64,000 nucleotides of DNA from Cupriavidus alkaliphilus (lineage in GTDB: Bacteria; Pseudomonadota; Gammaproteobacteria; Burkholderiales; Burkholderiaceae): contig NZ_FMAD01000001.1 of NCBI RefSeq assembly GCF_900094595.1, forward strand, positions 620,001-684,000. Reading direction: 5' to 3'. Positions 47,655 through 56,049 of the stretch are shown one piece after another (position 1 is the stretch's first letter; every line of letters begins with the position of its first letter). The translations under genes and the position numbers were made by a program. Under the pieces are notes generated by a model that searched no databases, was not told where the DNA came from, and saw only the letters and a program-made list of their open reading frames with translations.

Positions 47655-48314
47655 TCATGCCTTGACCTCCTCGCTGGCGCGCAAGGCGGCGGAGACGGCG
47701 ATGTACGCGGCAGCCGTGCGCGTGCCCGCGATTTCATGAGCCGGCAGTTCTTCCAACAGGGACTTGGCACCTTTCAGCGCGTCCAGGACCAGAGCATCCC
47801 TCGCATCGTCGGGCGGCACATGCTCAGGCAGCGGCGAGTGTTTCGGCTTCGCGGCTTGCTTGGCGCGAATCTTCTCAACCATGGTCCAGATGCGTGCCAG
47901 CTCAGTTTCGCCGGCTGAATGCATGTCCAGCCCTTGCGCCAGACACAGCGCTGCGAGCGTGACCATCACGCCACCGGCCTCTTGACCCTTGTCGCCGACC
48001 GGGCGGCCGTAGACGTAGTCGACGAGCTGGTGCGCCTCGCTGGCAGTGGCGCCGCAGGCCTGCACCAGCTCCAGCGCCTCTTCCAGAAAGCGGTGGTTGC
48101 GCTCCTGGCGGTCGCCAGCGATCTCGGTGCCGAAGCATTCCAGCATCCACGGTTTCACGCGGTCCTGGAAAGATGCGGAAGGCAAGGCGCTAGTTGCCGT
48201 GCCAACGCGCTTTGCCACGCGCATGCAGAGTTCGAAGTCGTCTCGGGACAAGGTGCGGCCAGCTTCCTGGTGAATGATTGCCAGCAGCGCGGCGTGCGTA
48301 TTCTTGTCTGTCAT
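47655..48314 (-). CDS. MazG-like nucleotide pyrophosphohydrolase (probable)
   Basis: A protein of 219 residues. ERNHRFLEEALELVQACG resembles the all-alpha NTP-PPase metal site (E-x-x-E-E), with a following helical DKGQEAGGVMVTLAALC containing the second acidic pair region. ATG at 48314 overlaps the stop of the next gene upstream by four bases. Confidence 0.65.
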   Translation of the reverse strand: MTDKNTHAALLAIIHQEAGRTLSRDDFELCMRVAKRVGTATSALPSASFQDRVKPWMLECFGTEIAGDRQERNHRFLEEALELVQACGATASEAHQLVDYVYGRPVGDKGQEAGGVMVTLAALCLAQGLDMHSAGETELARIWTMVEKIRAKQAAKPKHSPLPEHVPPDDARDALVLDALKGAKSLLEELPAHEIAGTRTAAAYIAVSAALRASEEVKA

Positions 48315-48514
48315 GCCTGGTCCTTGATCGTTGCGAGGAAGGCCGCCATCGGCCCGAACTTCACCCAGCGCGACAGCGGCTGGTGCGGGTGCTTCGCCGC
48401 AGCGTTCTTGAGCTCGCGCGCCAGGCGTTCGAGCTGGGCGACACGCGAGGCTAATGCGACATTGGTCTCGCGCGCGACGGCCAGCAGCGATTCCACTTCT
48501 GCCAGCGTCCGCAT
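48311..48514 (-). CDS. Small coiled-coil prophage protein
   Basis: A product of 67 residues: a heptad-like helix (LAEVESLLAVARETNVALAS) and a basic C-terminus. Its ATG overlaps the stop of the AlpA gene by one base (TGATG). Function unknown. Confidence 0.55.
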   Translation of the reverse strand: MRTLAEVESLLAVARETNVALASRVAQLERLARELKNAAAKHPHQPLSRWVKFGPMAAFLATIKDQA

Positions 48515-48717
48515 CAGTGCCCCCCGCGCGTTGCGATGATTTGCTCGTCCACCCACTTCTGAACCTCCTCCTCGATCCAGCCGCTGGCACGTCCCAGCTT
48601 GATTGGCGCCGGAAAGGTGTGTTCCTTGATGCGCTCGTAGATCGCGGTCTTGCCGAGGCCCACGCGCTGGCTCACCTCTGGCAGCCGGATGATCCGGCGT
48701 TGGGGTTCGGTGTTCAT
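48514..48717 (-). CDS. AlpA-family DNA-binding protein (excisionase-like)
   Basis: A product of 67 residues with the MerR-like AlpA helix-turn-helix (IIRLPEVSQRVGLGKTAIYE, then FPAPIKLG and GWIEEEVQKWV). AlpA proteins act as excision factors or regulators of P4-type integrases. Confidence 0.85.
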   Translation of the reverse strand: MNTEPQRRIIRLPEVSQRVGLGKTAIYERIKEHTFPAPIKLGRASGWIEEEVQKWVDEQIIATRGGH

Positions 48718-48719
48718 GG

Positions 48720-50462
48720 TTACGCTGCCTCCCTGATGCTTCCAACCTGGTGATCCTCGATCCAGTAGGCGGTGATCGATTCCGGCAGCGCGCTCGGCGG
48801 CGCCTTGAGGCTCATGAAGACCAGCGCCGTGTCGATCTCGCCGGCGGCGGCCAGGTCGTCGAGCCACCAGAAGAGCCGGTCGCGCTCGGCGCCGATCAGC
48901 ACGTCGGCCCGGTCCAGCACCAGCAGGCGCATGCCGGTCAGGCGCGAGATGGCCTCGGCCAGCAGCGCGTCAGCGCGCCACTTCTCCGACTCGGAGAACA
49001 GGGCATACGGCCGACCGCCGTCGCCGGTGATAGCCATATCGGCGCCGATGCCGATGCGCATCCATTCGGACTCGGCTGCTGCTGCGGCCAGGCGCTCGTT
49101 GATGGGGTCCAGCGCCTCGGACAGCAGCTCTGCCGGGATGCCGCTGGGGCCGAAAGCGTCGGCCAGCGCTTCCCAGGCGACCACGTCGGCGTGGTGCTGG
49201 GCGGCCTTGGCCGTCTGCTCGGCGGCCTGGGCGATCGCGCGGCGCGCGGCGCGCGCGGCTTCCAGTTCCTCGCTGACCTTGCCGATGACCGACTGCAGAA
49301 TCGCCAGCTCGGCCTCGATCCCGGCGCGCAGCTCGCCGTCGGCATCACCGCTGTCAGCCGCGGCGTCCTTGCGCAGCAGCTCGAGCTGCTTGGCGGCGGC
49401 GTCAGCTGCGTCACGCTCGGCCGTGCGGCTCTTCAGGGCGTTTTCCAGCACCTTCAGGCTGCGCTCGTACTCGGGCAGGCGGGCCGCGGCTTCCGGGTCG
49501 GCCTGGGTCGGCTCGTACTTCGCCAACTGTCCGGTCAGGAAGAGCAGCATTGCGCCGCACTCGGGGCAGGCGCAGGGGATGCCGGCCACCTTGCCGCCGG
49601 CGGCGGCGCGCAGCGCTTCGACCTTGGGCCGGAAGGCGTCCAGCTCGGCCTGCGCGCGCGCGACGGATTCCTGCGCCTTGGGCAGCTGGTCCGCTTTGCC
49701 GGCCAGGTCAGCAATCTGGCGATCGCGGTGGGCGCGCTGGCGCGCCGCGGCGTCGATCTCGCCCAGCTGGCGCTGCAGGTCGCCGGCCGACCCGCTGGCT
49801 TCCGCAATATCGGCCTCGCATTCCGCGATGGTCGCGGCAAGGTCTTCGGCGGCCGGGCCACCGGCCGGCGCCGGCGCGACCCAGTCGGCGGCCTTGACGC
49901 TGCCATACGTCTCGTTGGTGATGGCCCGCCACGCGCCCTTGGCGGCGGTGGCCTTCATCTGCGCTTCCTTGGCTGCCGCCTCGAAGCCGGCGCGCACCAT
50001 GGGCAACACCGCTTCGGCCTTCTTCGTGTCGCACCCGCGCGCGGCCAGGCGCTCGCGCACCTGGTCGGTGCCGATCTTGATGCCCATCAGGTCGAACAGG
50101 AAGGCGCGGCGTTCCTTGACGTCCAGGTGGGCGAAGCGCTGGGCGTCCAGCACGAACGGCAGCCTGGGATCGGCCGGGATGCCCTGCGTGGCCTTGCCGG
50201 AGGGCAGGGCGACGCTGTTGGACTGCGGGCCCATGGAAATCACAATCGAGCCCGATTCGGTTCCGTCGTGCAGCAGCTGGCCATATTCCTTTTTGAGGCT
50301 GACGCGCACGCTCTCGCCGGCCAGCGCCATGCGCACGGCTTCCTGGATGCTCGACTTGCCGGCCCCGTTCGGTCCGCAGATGAGGGTGACCGGCGTGGCC
50401 GGGCTGATGTCGGCCGCCCGGATGCCGAGGAAGTTGCGGGCGTGGATGTGGGTGAGCTTCAT
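48720..50462 (-). CDS. SbcC/Rad50-like AAA ATPase
   Basis: A protein of 580 residues. Walker A GPNGAGKSS near the start, a coiled coil broken by a zinc-hook-like CACPECG, another coiled coil and a C-terminal Walker B-like LLVLDRADVL. Probably a compact SMC-type ATPase helping phage recombination with the exonuclease and RecT genes upstream. Overlaps the Rmf-fold gene by four bases. Confidence 0.85.
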   Translation of the reverse strand: MKLTHIHARNFLGIRAADISPATPVTLICGPNGAGKSSIQEAVRMALAGESVRVSLKKEYGQLLHDGTESGSIVISMGPQSNSVALPSGKATQGIPADPRLPFVLDAQRFAHLDVKERRAFLFDLMGIKIGTDQVRERLAARGCDTKKAEAVLPMVRAGFEAAAKEAQMKATAAKGAWRAITNETYGSVKAADWVAPAPAGGPAAEDLAATIAECEADIAEASGSAGDLQRQLGEIDAAARQRAHRDRQIADLAGKADQLPKAQESVARAQAELDAFRPKVEALRAAAGGKVAGIPCACPECGAMLLFLTGQLAKYEPTQADPEAAARLPEYERSLKVLENALKSRTAERDAADAAAKQLELLRKDAAADSGDADGELRAGIEAELAILQSVIGKVSEELEAARAARRAIAQAAEQTAKAAQHHADVVAWEALADAFGPSGIPAELLSEALDPINERLAAAAAESEWMRIGIGADMAITGDGGRPYALFSESEKWRADALLAEAISRLTGMRLLVLDRADVLIGAERDRLFWWLDDLAAAGEIDTALVFMSLKAPPSALPESITAYWIEDHQVGSIREAA

Positions 50463-51148
50463 GCCGCTTCCCCTTCGGTGTGCTTTGCGTGCCAGGCCTT
50501 CCAGCCCTTCACCCATTGGATGCAGAGCGGCCCCGCCATTACCGGGCAGTCGCTTTCCGGCTTGCCCTCCGCCGCGGCGTCGTAGCCGGCTTGGAACGCC
50601 GCGTCGAGCTCTTCCTGCAGGGGCTGGTGCTCGATGCCGATGACCTTCGCTTCGGCGTCGATCACGCCGTCGTCTACATCCGCTTCCGGCATGCCGTCGC
50701 CGTCGTCGTCGGTGTATTCCTTGCCGAGGTCCAGGCCGCGCTGGTCTGCCTCGCCGCGGACTTCATCCATGCCGCCGGTGTACGCATCTGCGTTGGCGCT
50801 CAAAACCAGCAACACGGCCTGGCCTTGCGCTTCGGCCAGCTCATGCAGCGCGGAGACCGACTTGCCGATCTTGATCAGCGCCTGAGCGCCGTCCTTGATG
50901 GTGATCTTGTCGAGATCGCCCTGGACGACGGTGCGGCCGTTCGCAGCGATCAGGTGCGTTGCCATCTTCACCGACGCATCAACGCGGCTGCGCAGGCGAT
51001 CGATGATGTCGTCCTGCTTCTTCTGCGACAGCTTCACCCACGTGTCGGGCAGCATCTTCAACTCCAACACCAGCGCGGACAGCAGGTCCTTGCCGACGGT
51101 GGTGGCGGTCATGTTCAGGGTTTCGCGCATTTCGGGGGAGTGGCTCAT
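50459..51148 (-). CDS. Prophage protein with a C-terminal ribosome-modulation-factor-like domain
   Basis: A protein of 229 residues. The last 45 follow the Rmf pattern: AFQAGYDAAAEG, CP, then QWVKGWKAW, comparable to the 55-residue E. coli Rmf that pairs idle ribosomes. The N-terminal part is helical and unassigned, with an acidic middle. Lies in the recombination operon. Confidence 0.75.
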   Translation of the reverse strand: MSHSPEMRETLNMTATTVGKDLLSALVLELKMLPDTWVKLSQKKQDDIIDRLRSRVDASVKMATHLIAANGRTVVQGDLDKITIKDGAQALIKIGKSVSALHELAEAQGQAVLLVLSANADAYTGGMDEVRGEADQRGLDLGKEYTDDDGDGMPEADVDDGVIDAEAKVIGIEHQPLQEELDAAFQAGYDAAAEGKPESDCPVMAGPLCIQWVKGWKAWHAKHTEGEAA

Positions 51149-51207
51149 TTCGGTGTCCTGTGGTGTTGGGCGGGGCGGCGGCAGGCCGCCCGTTCGCAGA
51201 ATTGGGT

Positions 51208-52359
51208 TCAGTCAGCGTTGATCGGCGCGCGGGAGCGGCGGGTCGGCTGCGCGGCGGATTCATCCGGCGGCGCCAGTTCGCGCATGCGGCGCGCGGCCAC
51301 CTGGTTGAGGGTCGCCTTCTGCGTTTCGTCCGGCAGCTGCTTGATCAGGCTGCGGGCGTAGTCCAGATCCTCGAGCGACGAGGCCTGCAGCAGCTCGCGG
51401 TTCACGTCCTGAAACGTGGGGGCGTCGTCGGCGCCGGTGTTGTCGCCCGGCCCCGGCTCGCCAGCCGGTGCATGCGCGGCATCGACTTCCGGTTTTTCCA
51501 CCTCGGATGAGGCGGTCTGCACCGGCGCGGGCTTGCGCTCGACGACCTCGGCAGGCTGTGTGGGCTGAGCCGCCGCGCGCGCGCCGCTGCGCAGCTCGTC
51601 GACCGATGTGCTGGCCACGGTGTACGAGCCATCCGGGTGCAGATCTATGATGTCCTGGGCTTCCTCGACGGACTGCAGGCCCATCAGCAGCTCGGGCGCG
51701 TAGAGCTTCCCGAAGAAGCTGGCGGTGCGGTAGCGCAGCATCACCTCGTCCATGGTCTGCCACTTGCTGCCGTTCTTCGTGTACCAGCCTTCCTTCACGG
51801 CCATCTCGATCGACACGGCGGGCGATTCGATTCGCTCGCCGGTTTCCTTCTCGACAGCCCAGGCCACGCAAACCTTGTCGACGATCTCGACCTTGGTGGT
51901 TCGACTCTGCTTCTGGTTGTTTTCCCAGTAGGTTTCGGTGCGCTCTACGACCTTCTTGCCAAGCACCTTGATGTCGAAGCGCAGCGGCGAGAAACGGCCG
52001 CAGCCGTTCACGGCGGCAATGATCCACTGCGAGGACCAGGACGGCCGGCCTTCGACGATGTAGAGGTTCTGCATCACCATCAGCGGGTCGGCGCCCATGC
52101 GCTGGGCCATGTTCAGCGCGACGACAGCGTTGGCCAGTGCGTTCGGGTTCTCGCGCGATTCCTTGACGTTGCCGTATTTGTCCAGCTTCTCGATCACCTT
52201 GCGGTACGCCGCAGGGACCAAGGTGGATGACGCCAGCAGGTTAGCGGCGCGCTGCATCAGTTCGAACGACTGCGAAGTGCCGAAGCCCATGGTCACGACA
52301 GGGGCGGCTTCGCGCACGGCGGGCGCGCGCATTTTTTCGAGGGTTGCAGTAGCGGTCAT
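51208..52359 (-). CDS. recT: RecT-family single-strand annealing protein
   Basis: A protein of 383 residues, start at ATG 52359. The RecT core spans about 25-230 (NALANAVVALNMAQRMGADPLMV, GKKVVERTETYWENNQKQ). The C-terminal third is Ala/Pro-rich and variable. Works with the exonuclease encoded just upstream. Confidence 0.88.
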   Translation of the reverse strand: MTATATLEKMRAPAVREAAPVVTMGFGTSQSFELMQRAANLLASSTLVPAAYRKVIEKLDKYGNVKESRENPNALANAVVALNMAQRMGADPLMVMQNLYIVEGRPSWSSQWIIAAVNGCGRFSPLRFDIKVLGKKVVERTETYWENNQKQSRTTKVEIVDKVCVAWAVEKETGERIESPAVSIEMAVKEGWYTKNGSKWQTMDEVMLRYRTASFFGKLYAPELLMGLQSVEEAQDIIDLHPDGSYTVASTSVDELRSGARAAAQPTQPAEVVERKPAPVQTASSEVEKPEVDAAHAPAGEPGPGDNTGADDAPTFQDVNRELLQASSLEDLDYARSLIKQLPDETQKATLNQVAARRMRELAPPDESAAQPTRRSRAPINAD

Positions 52360-52373
52360 GGTGGTGGTCTCGA

Positions 52374-53168
52374 TCAGGACTTGTAGGGGCAGGTGGCGTG
52401 CCGCGGGCAGTACTTCGCCGAGCACAGGACGGATTTGCCGTTGCCGTAGAAGGCGCCGGAATGGATGAGGCGGGATGCGTGCTGCAGCAGGCCCGGCTGT
52501 TCTTCGGTGCCCAGCAGCGCCGTGCGCGGGGATTCAATCTCGCCGGTACCGACGCGCTGCGCCGCGGCGGTCTTGCCGGTGTTCAGGCCGACGATCTGCG
52601 CCGGCGCGCTGATGGGCACGCCCAGGGCGTGTTCCGCCAGCAGCTCGTAGACGCCCAGCTGCGGGCCGTGGCCGGCGGTCACCGCGGTGCCGTCGGTGCC
52701 CACCGCGCGCCCGCCGGTCTTCAGGTCGGAGATGCCGAAACCGGCCTCGGTGGTGCGCACGCGGTCGGTGGTGCCGGTCAGGGCCAGGCCCAGCTCGGGG
52801 ATCTCCAGGCGCTCGCAGGCAACCTCGACGCCCACATAGTGCTGGCGCGGCGCGATCTCGGCGCAGTAGCGCGCATGCAGCGCCAGGCCGATGCGTTCGG
52901 CGGCGGCCGGGTCGGTGTCGTCCCAGTCCACTTCGGCGTTCTTGTCGCGGATCGCGTCGACCAGCGCGCCGGCGGCGTCGTCGGCGGTGATGGGCGCGCC
53001 CTCGAGCGTGGCCTGGTCGAACAGACCGGTGCTGGCGTGCACGGCGGTGCCCAGGTGCGCGGCGGCGCCGGACGGCATGCGCATGCCCAGGATGTGCTTC
53101 GCTTCCCAGCGCGCGGGGCAGTCGAAGAGCTCGGCCAGCGAGCTGGCGCGGATGGTGACGATGTTCAT
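52374..53168 (-). CDS. RecB/Cas4-like PD-(D/E)XK exonuclease
   Basis: A protein of 264 residues. Nuclease motif region GISDLKTGG (D and K), and an iron-sulfur-type set of cysteines: one near the start (FDCPARWE) and three at the end (LCSAKYCPRHATCPYKS). This pattern occurs in Cas4 and AddB-type nucleases. It should resect double-strand ends for RecT. Confidence 0.85.
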   Translation of the reverse strand: MNIVTIRASSLAELFDCPARWEAKHILGMRMPSGAAAHLGTAVHASTGLFDQATLEGAPITADDAAGALVDAIRDKNAEVDWDDTDPAAAERIGLALHARYCAEIAPRQHYVGVEVACERLEIPELGLALTGTTDRVRTTEAGFGISDLKTGGRAVGTDGTAVTAGHGPQLGVYELLAEHALGVPISAPAQIVGLNTGKTAAAQRVGTGEIESPRTALLGTEEQPGLLQHASRLIHSGAFYGNGKSVLCSAKYCPRHATCPYKS

Positions 53169-53178
53169 GGTGGTGGCC

Positions 53179-53292
53179 TCAGTGGATGCGGATCAGCTCG
53201 GGTTCACCGCTGGCGAGCCAGCGGCCGGTGGGGCGGAAGCCCGCGGCGCGCTGCAGGCGCAACCAGGCCTCCCAGGTGATTTCGGGGTTCAT
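53179..53292 (-). CDS. Tiny prophage protein (37 residues)
   Basis: MNPEITWEAWLRLQRAAGFR..., overlapping the next upstream gene by four bases (ATGA). Part of a chain of small coupled genes. Confidence 0.5.
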   Translation of the reverse strand: MNPEITWEAWLRLQRAAGFRPTGRWLASGEPELIRIH

Positions 53293-53444
53293 GTGGTCTT
53301 CCGGAACGAGGTGGGATGGACCAGCACCGGCTCGTCGGTCGCTGCGGCGTAGACGCAGAACAGCGCGGCCAGGGCGGCGGTGGAGGCGAGCCACAGGCAG
53401 ATCAGCTGGCCGATGGCGCGCGCAAGGGCGGGGCGGCGCTTCAT
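53289..53444 (-). CDS. Small membrane protein (51 residues)
   Basis: One hydrophobic helix (IGQLICLWLASTAALAALF). ATGA overlaps on both sides. Function unknown. Confidence 0.5.
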   Translation of the reverse strand: MKRRPALARAIGQLICLWLASTAALAALFCVYAAATDEPVLVHPTSFRKTT

Positions 53445-53539
53445 TGCGACACCACCATGCTGATGAACGTCGCTGCCAGCACCACCAGCGGCGGCGCCAC
53501 GCAGATGACCAGGGCGGTCAGGAAGAGGTCGCGGCTCAC
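53441..53539 (-). CDS. Tiny membrane peptide (32 residues), GTG start
   Basis: GTG at 53539 overlaps the upstream stop as GTGA; a single helix (LFLTALVICVAPPLVVLAA). It ends in an ATGA overlap with the next gene. Small membrane peptides in this position of lambdoid phages include Kil-like and host-takeover proteins, but no likeness is seen. Confidence 0.4.
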   Translation of the reverse strand: MSRDLFLTALVICVAPPLVVLAATFISMVVSQ

Positions 53540-53772
53540 GATTGCACCCCCGTGGCTCGCGCGATCGCGGCCTCGCGCTCGTTGGCGCGCGTGATGCCTT
53601 CGCCGTCGACGCAGTCGCGGGCATTGCGCTCGCCCCAGACCATCTGCTGGCACGGCGACATCAGGTTCAGGGCGTTGCGGATGATCAGGTGCGCGGCTTT
53701 AAGCTCGCGCAGCAACTCGGCACGAGCGCTGTCAGCGACTGCCTGGCGGATGGCGGCTTGGGTAGGGGTCAT
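53536..53772 (-). CDS. Small prophage protein (78 residues)
   Basis: Helical protein MTPTQAAIRQAVADSARAEL..., with two Cys. No family recognised. Confidence 0.6.
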   Translation of the reverse strand: MTPTQAAIRQAVADSARAELLRELKAAHLIIRNALNLMSPCQQMVWGERNARDCVDGEGITRANEREAAIARATGVQS

Positions 53773-53780
53773 GGCGCGCC

Positions 53781-54059
53781 TCAGTCCAGATTGAAGGCGC
53801 GGACCACAACCACGTAGTCGATGCCGTCTCGGTAGCGGCCGACCACCGCCGGCGAGCGATACGGGTCGATCAGGTTCTTGCGGTCGAGCGCGGCGGCGTA
53901 GACCTGGTCTTCGTCGGTGCCGCGGAACTCGAAGTGCGGATTGCCGTACATCATGCGGCTGATCTCGCGCACTGCCGGCAGGGCGTGGCCGCCGCCGGCG
54001 CGTTGTTGCGCTTCGTACGCGCGCTGATAGGCGGCTGCAGGGGGAACGGCGTTTGGCAT
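53781..54059 (-). CDS. First gene of the leftward prophage operon, unknown
   Basis: A product of 92 residues with GGAGACAG before ATG 54059. First gene behind pL, the place of lambda N, but it is not Arg-rich at its start and shows no N-like feature. Function unknown. Confidence 0.6.
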   Translation of the reverse strand: MPNAVPPAAAYQRAYEAQQRAGGGHALPAVREISRMMYGNPHFEFRGTDEDQVYAAALDRKNLIDPYRSPAVVGRYRDGIDYVVVVRAFNLD

Positions 54060-54103
54060 CTCTGTCTCCAGCGAACCGCTGCGAACGTCAGCGGCGTGGA
54101 GAA

Positions 54104-54180
54104 ATACTAGCAACGCTAGTTCTTCAATTCAATAGCGGAGCTAGTTCATCGGGATTGTATGTTTTAATAGCTTCGCTAGT
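54104..54180 (-). promoter_or_regulatory. pL promoter with three repressor operators (OL-like)
   Basis: On the minus strand TTGAAT (54127-54132), 17-bp spacer, TAGTAT (54104-54109). Operators: 54106-54120 (ACTAGC-AAC-GCTAGT) over the -10, 54131-54145 (AATAGC-GGA-GCTAGT) beside the -35, and 54166-54180 (AATAGC-TTC-GCTAGT) upstream. Confidence 0.82.
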
Positions 54181-54198
54181 ATTGATAGACGGAAGCGC

Positions 54199-54222
54199 AA
54201 AAAAGCCGCCTCAAGGGCGGCT
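54199..54222 (-). terminator. Leftward terminator, proximal to pL
   Basis: AGCCGCC / GGCGGCT stem with an A-run at 54199-54204 that reads as T-run on the minus strand. Ends transcription from the repressor unit before pL. Confidence 0.78.
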
Positions 54223-54243
54223 GCAGTGTGTGGCGCGGGCAAC

Positions 54244-54265
54244 AAAAAACCCGCCGGGCGGCGGG
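54244..54265 (-). terminator. Leftward terminator, distal to pL
   Basis: CCCGCC-GGGC-GGCGGG with an A-run at 54244-54249 (T-run on the minus strand). Tandem with the previous terminator. Confidence 0.78.
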
Positions 54266-54291
54266 CTGTTGCTGGTTTTTACTTTGGGGTG

Positions 54292-54609
54292 TTAGTAGAG
54301 CTGCCGGGCCGACTGCGCATCGTCGGATTCGTCGAGGATTGCGAGCAATGCAAAGATTCCGGCCACCGACAGGCTCATTTTGGACGCTTCCACAATGCCC
54401 TGGATCAGTTTCGACGAAAGCACACTGAGGGCAAGAATACTCAGTGGGAAGAGGGCCGCGCCATTGGCGAAGTCCATACCCGTCGTCTTGGAAAAAAACC
54501 GCTGGTGGTCCCAGCGCCTCAGCTTACGATAGAACAGATAGACGAACCCGGAAATCAAAGACCCGATGTCGACCCAGTTCCCATCAATGGGAATCTCTGG
54601 AAGGGCCAT
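54292..54609 (-). CDS. Small membrane protein downstream of the repressor (rexB-like position)
   Basis: A product of 105 residues with two hydrophobic segments (SLISGFVYLFY and LFPLSILALSVLSSKLIQ, SLSVAGIFALLAIL). Lies between repressor and pL and is read in the repressor direction, as rexA/rexB are in lambda. No sequence likeness to Rex proteins. Confidence 0.65.
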   Translation of the reverse strand: MALPEIPIDGNWVDIGSLISGFVYLFYRKLRRWDHQRFFSKTTGMDFANGAALFPLSILALSVLSSKLIQGIVEASKMSLSVAGIFALLAILDESDDAQSARQLY

Positions 54610-54611
54610 TT

Positions 54612-54788
54612 TCAGATCAGATGAAAGATCTTGATAGCACTGATCAGGGCACCCATGGATGCTCCAACGATCCGCGGGTCGAACGAGAGATCCGAGGCAC
54701 CAAAGAAGGTGCCAGCGACTACAGAGCCAATCAGCGCGCAGCCGGCAATGAGCCGAAGCTTCGGCAGAGTTACTTTCATCGAGCCCAT
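54612..54788 (-). CDS. Small membrane protein downstream of the repressor (58 residues)
   Basis: ATG 54788 behind AAGGGG; two hydrophobic stretches (LRLIAGCALIGSVVAGTFFG and GASMGALISAIKIF). Two bases from the next gene, so the pair is probably co-translated. Candidate immunity or exclusion gene by position only. Confidence 0.6.
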   Translation of the reverse strand: MGSMKVTLPKLRLIAGCALIGSVVAGTFFGASDLSFDPRIVGASMGALISAIKIFHLI

Positions 54789-55037
54789 GGTGATACCCCT
54801 TGTTCTTCTTAGTTTTATATGTGTTGCAAGGGGAATCTTAACACCGTAATTAACGTTTTGTGTGCGCGCACGAATGTCGGCGGGCGTTGGCGAACGTCTA
54901 CGGAAGTAACTTCCGACGGCTTGAGGATCCAGTTTCAACGTAGAAACTTGGTGTGAAATCGATTTCAAAGTGCTCCATTAGGCACTTATCGGCATGTGTC
55001 GGGCTTACACATGTCGGGATAATCATGGCCCGCAAAG

Positions 55038-56042
55038 CTAGTCTGGTCGCCAAGCCGACGACTTGACGATGCCCGCGACATACTGCAGCCGCTCGATCTG
55101 GTCCTGCGGGATGCGCACCATGCCGTGCCGCTCGTTGACCGACGACAGGTGCACCACGCCGTCGCGCACGTAGGCCAGCTCCTTTACCATGACGCGGCCG
55201 TCCTGCGACTTGACTAGGACCTCATCGCCGTTCGTTACCGCGTGGTTCGGCTCTACCACCACGAACTCGTTGTGCTTCACGCGAGGCCGCATGGAGTCGC
55301 CGTTGCAGCGCAGGCCGTACGCGTCTGGGTCCATGGTGGGAAATACCAGGAAGCCGTCACCGTGGCCCACAGGGTATTCGATATCGGAGAAGTGCCCGTT
55401 GTCGCCGAGCTGAGCCATGCCAACCACTGGGATGCGCCTGTAGCTGTTTGGAGGGATATGGACGATGTCAAAGGGCAGGCTGGGTTCGTCCGGCTCGGAC
55501 TCTAGGCGGTTCGTCAACCGCGGATTTCCTTTGCCGTTGATCAGCCATGCCGGGTTGTAGCCGAAGGCCTCCTGCAGCTTGATTGCATGGTGCAGCTGCA
55601 GCTTGTCGCCGTCGGGCTCCAGCCACGCACGGACCACCGCTGTCTCCACACCCAGGAGCTCCGCTACCCCGGTGATTTCCAAGTGCTGCTCGGCCATGAC
55701 GATGAGCAGCCGGTCTGCGGGCTTCGCACCAATTTCCGTGCCCGGCTGCACCGTTGGAACCGTGTCGGTGACAGTGCTGGACGCTCGGCGGATCTCTTCA
55801 GCCAGGCGCGGGCTGAAAGCATCGACCTCGACGCCTAGGCCGCGAGCAAAGCCCGTGGCGGCCTTGATGTTCAGGGGGCGATGGGCGTTTAGGTACTGCC
55901 AGACCATGCCCTGGCTGCCGATCTCAAATCGGCTGCCGAACTCTTCCTGGCTCATCTTGCCTTTGCGCTCGCCATAGAGCGCCTTCAGACGCGCTGCGTC
56001 TTCAGCTTGCCAGGCTTCGAGGGTTTTGCTTGGTCGCGACAT
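55038..56042 (-). CDS. CI-like phage repressor with S24 autocleavage domain
   Basis: A protein of 334 residues, larger than lambda CI. Two helix-turn-helix-like regions (about 15-75 and 110-175), then an S24/LexA domain with Ser250 (CNGDSMRP) and Lys287 (VMVKELAY). It keeps the prophage silent and should be inactivated by RecA during the SOS response. The start codon lies seven bases after the -10 of its own promoter, so the mRNA is likely leaderless. Confidence 0.9.
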   Translation of the reverse strand: MSRPSKTLEAWQAEDAARLKALYGERKGKMSQEEFGSRFEIGSQGMVWQYLNAHRPLNIKAATGFARGLGVEVDAFSPRLAEEIRRASSTVTDTVPTVQPGTEIGAKPADRLLIVMAEQHLEITGVAELLGVETAVVRAWLEPDGDKLQLHHAIKLQEAFGYNPAWLINGKGNPRLTNRLESEPDEPSLPFDIVHIPPNSYRRIPVVGMAQLGDNGHFSDIEYPVGHGDGFLVFPTMDPDAYGLRCNGDSMRPRVKHNEFVVVEPNHAVTNGDEVLVKSQDGRVMVKELAYVRDGVVHLSSVNERHGMVRIPQDQIERLQYVAGIVKSSAWRPD

Positions 56043-56049
56043 GCGCGCG

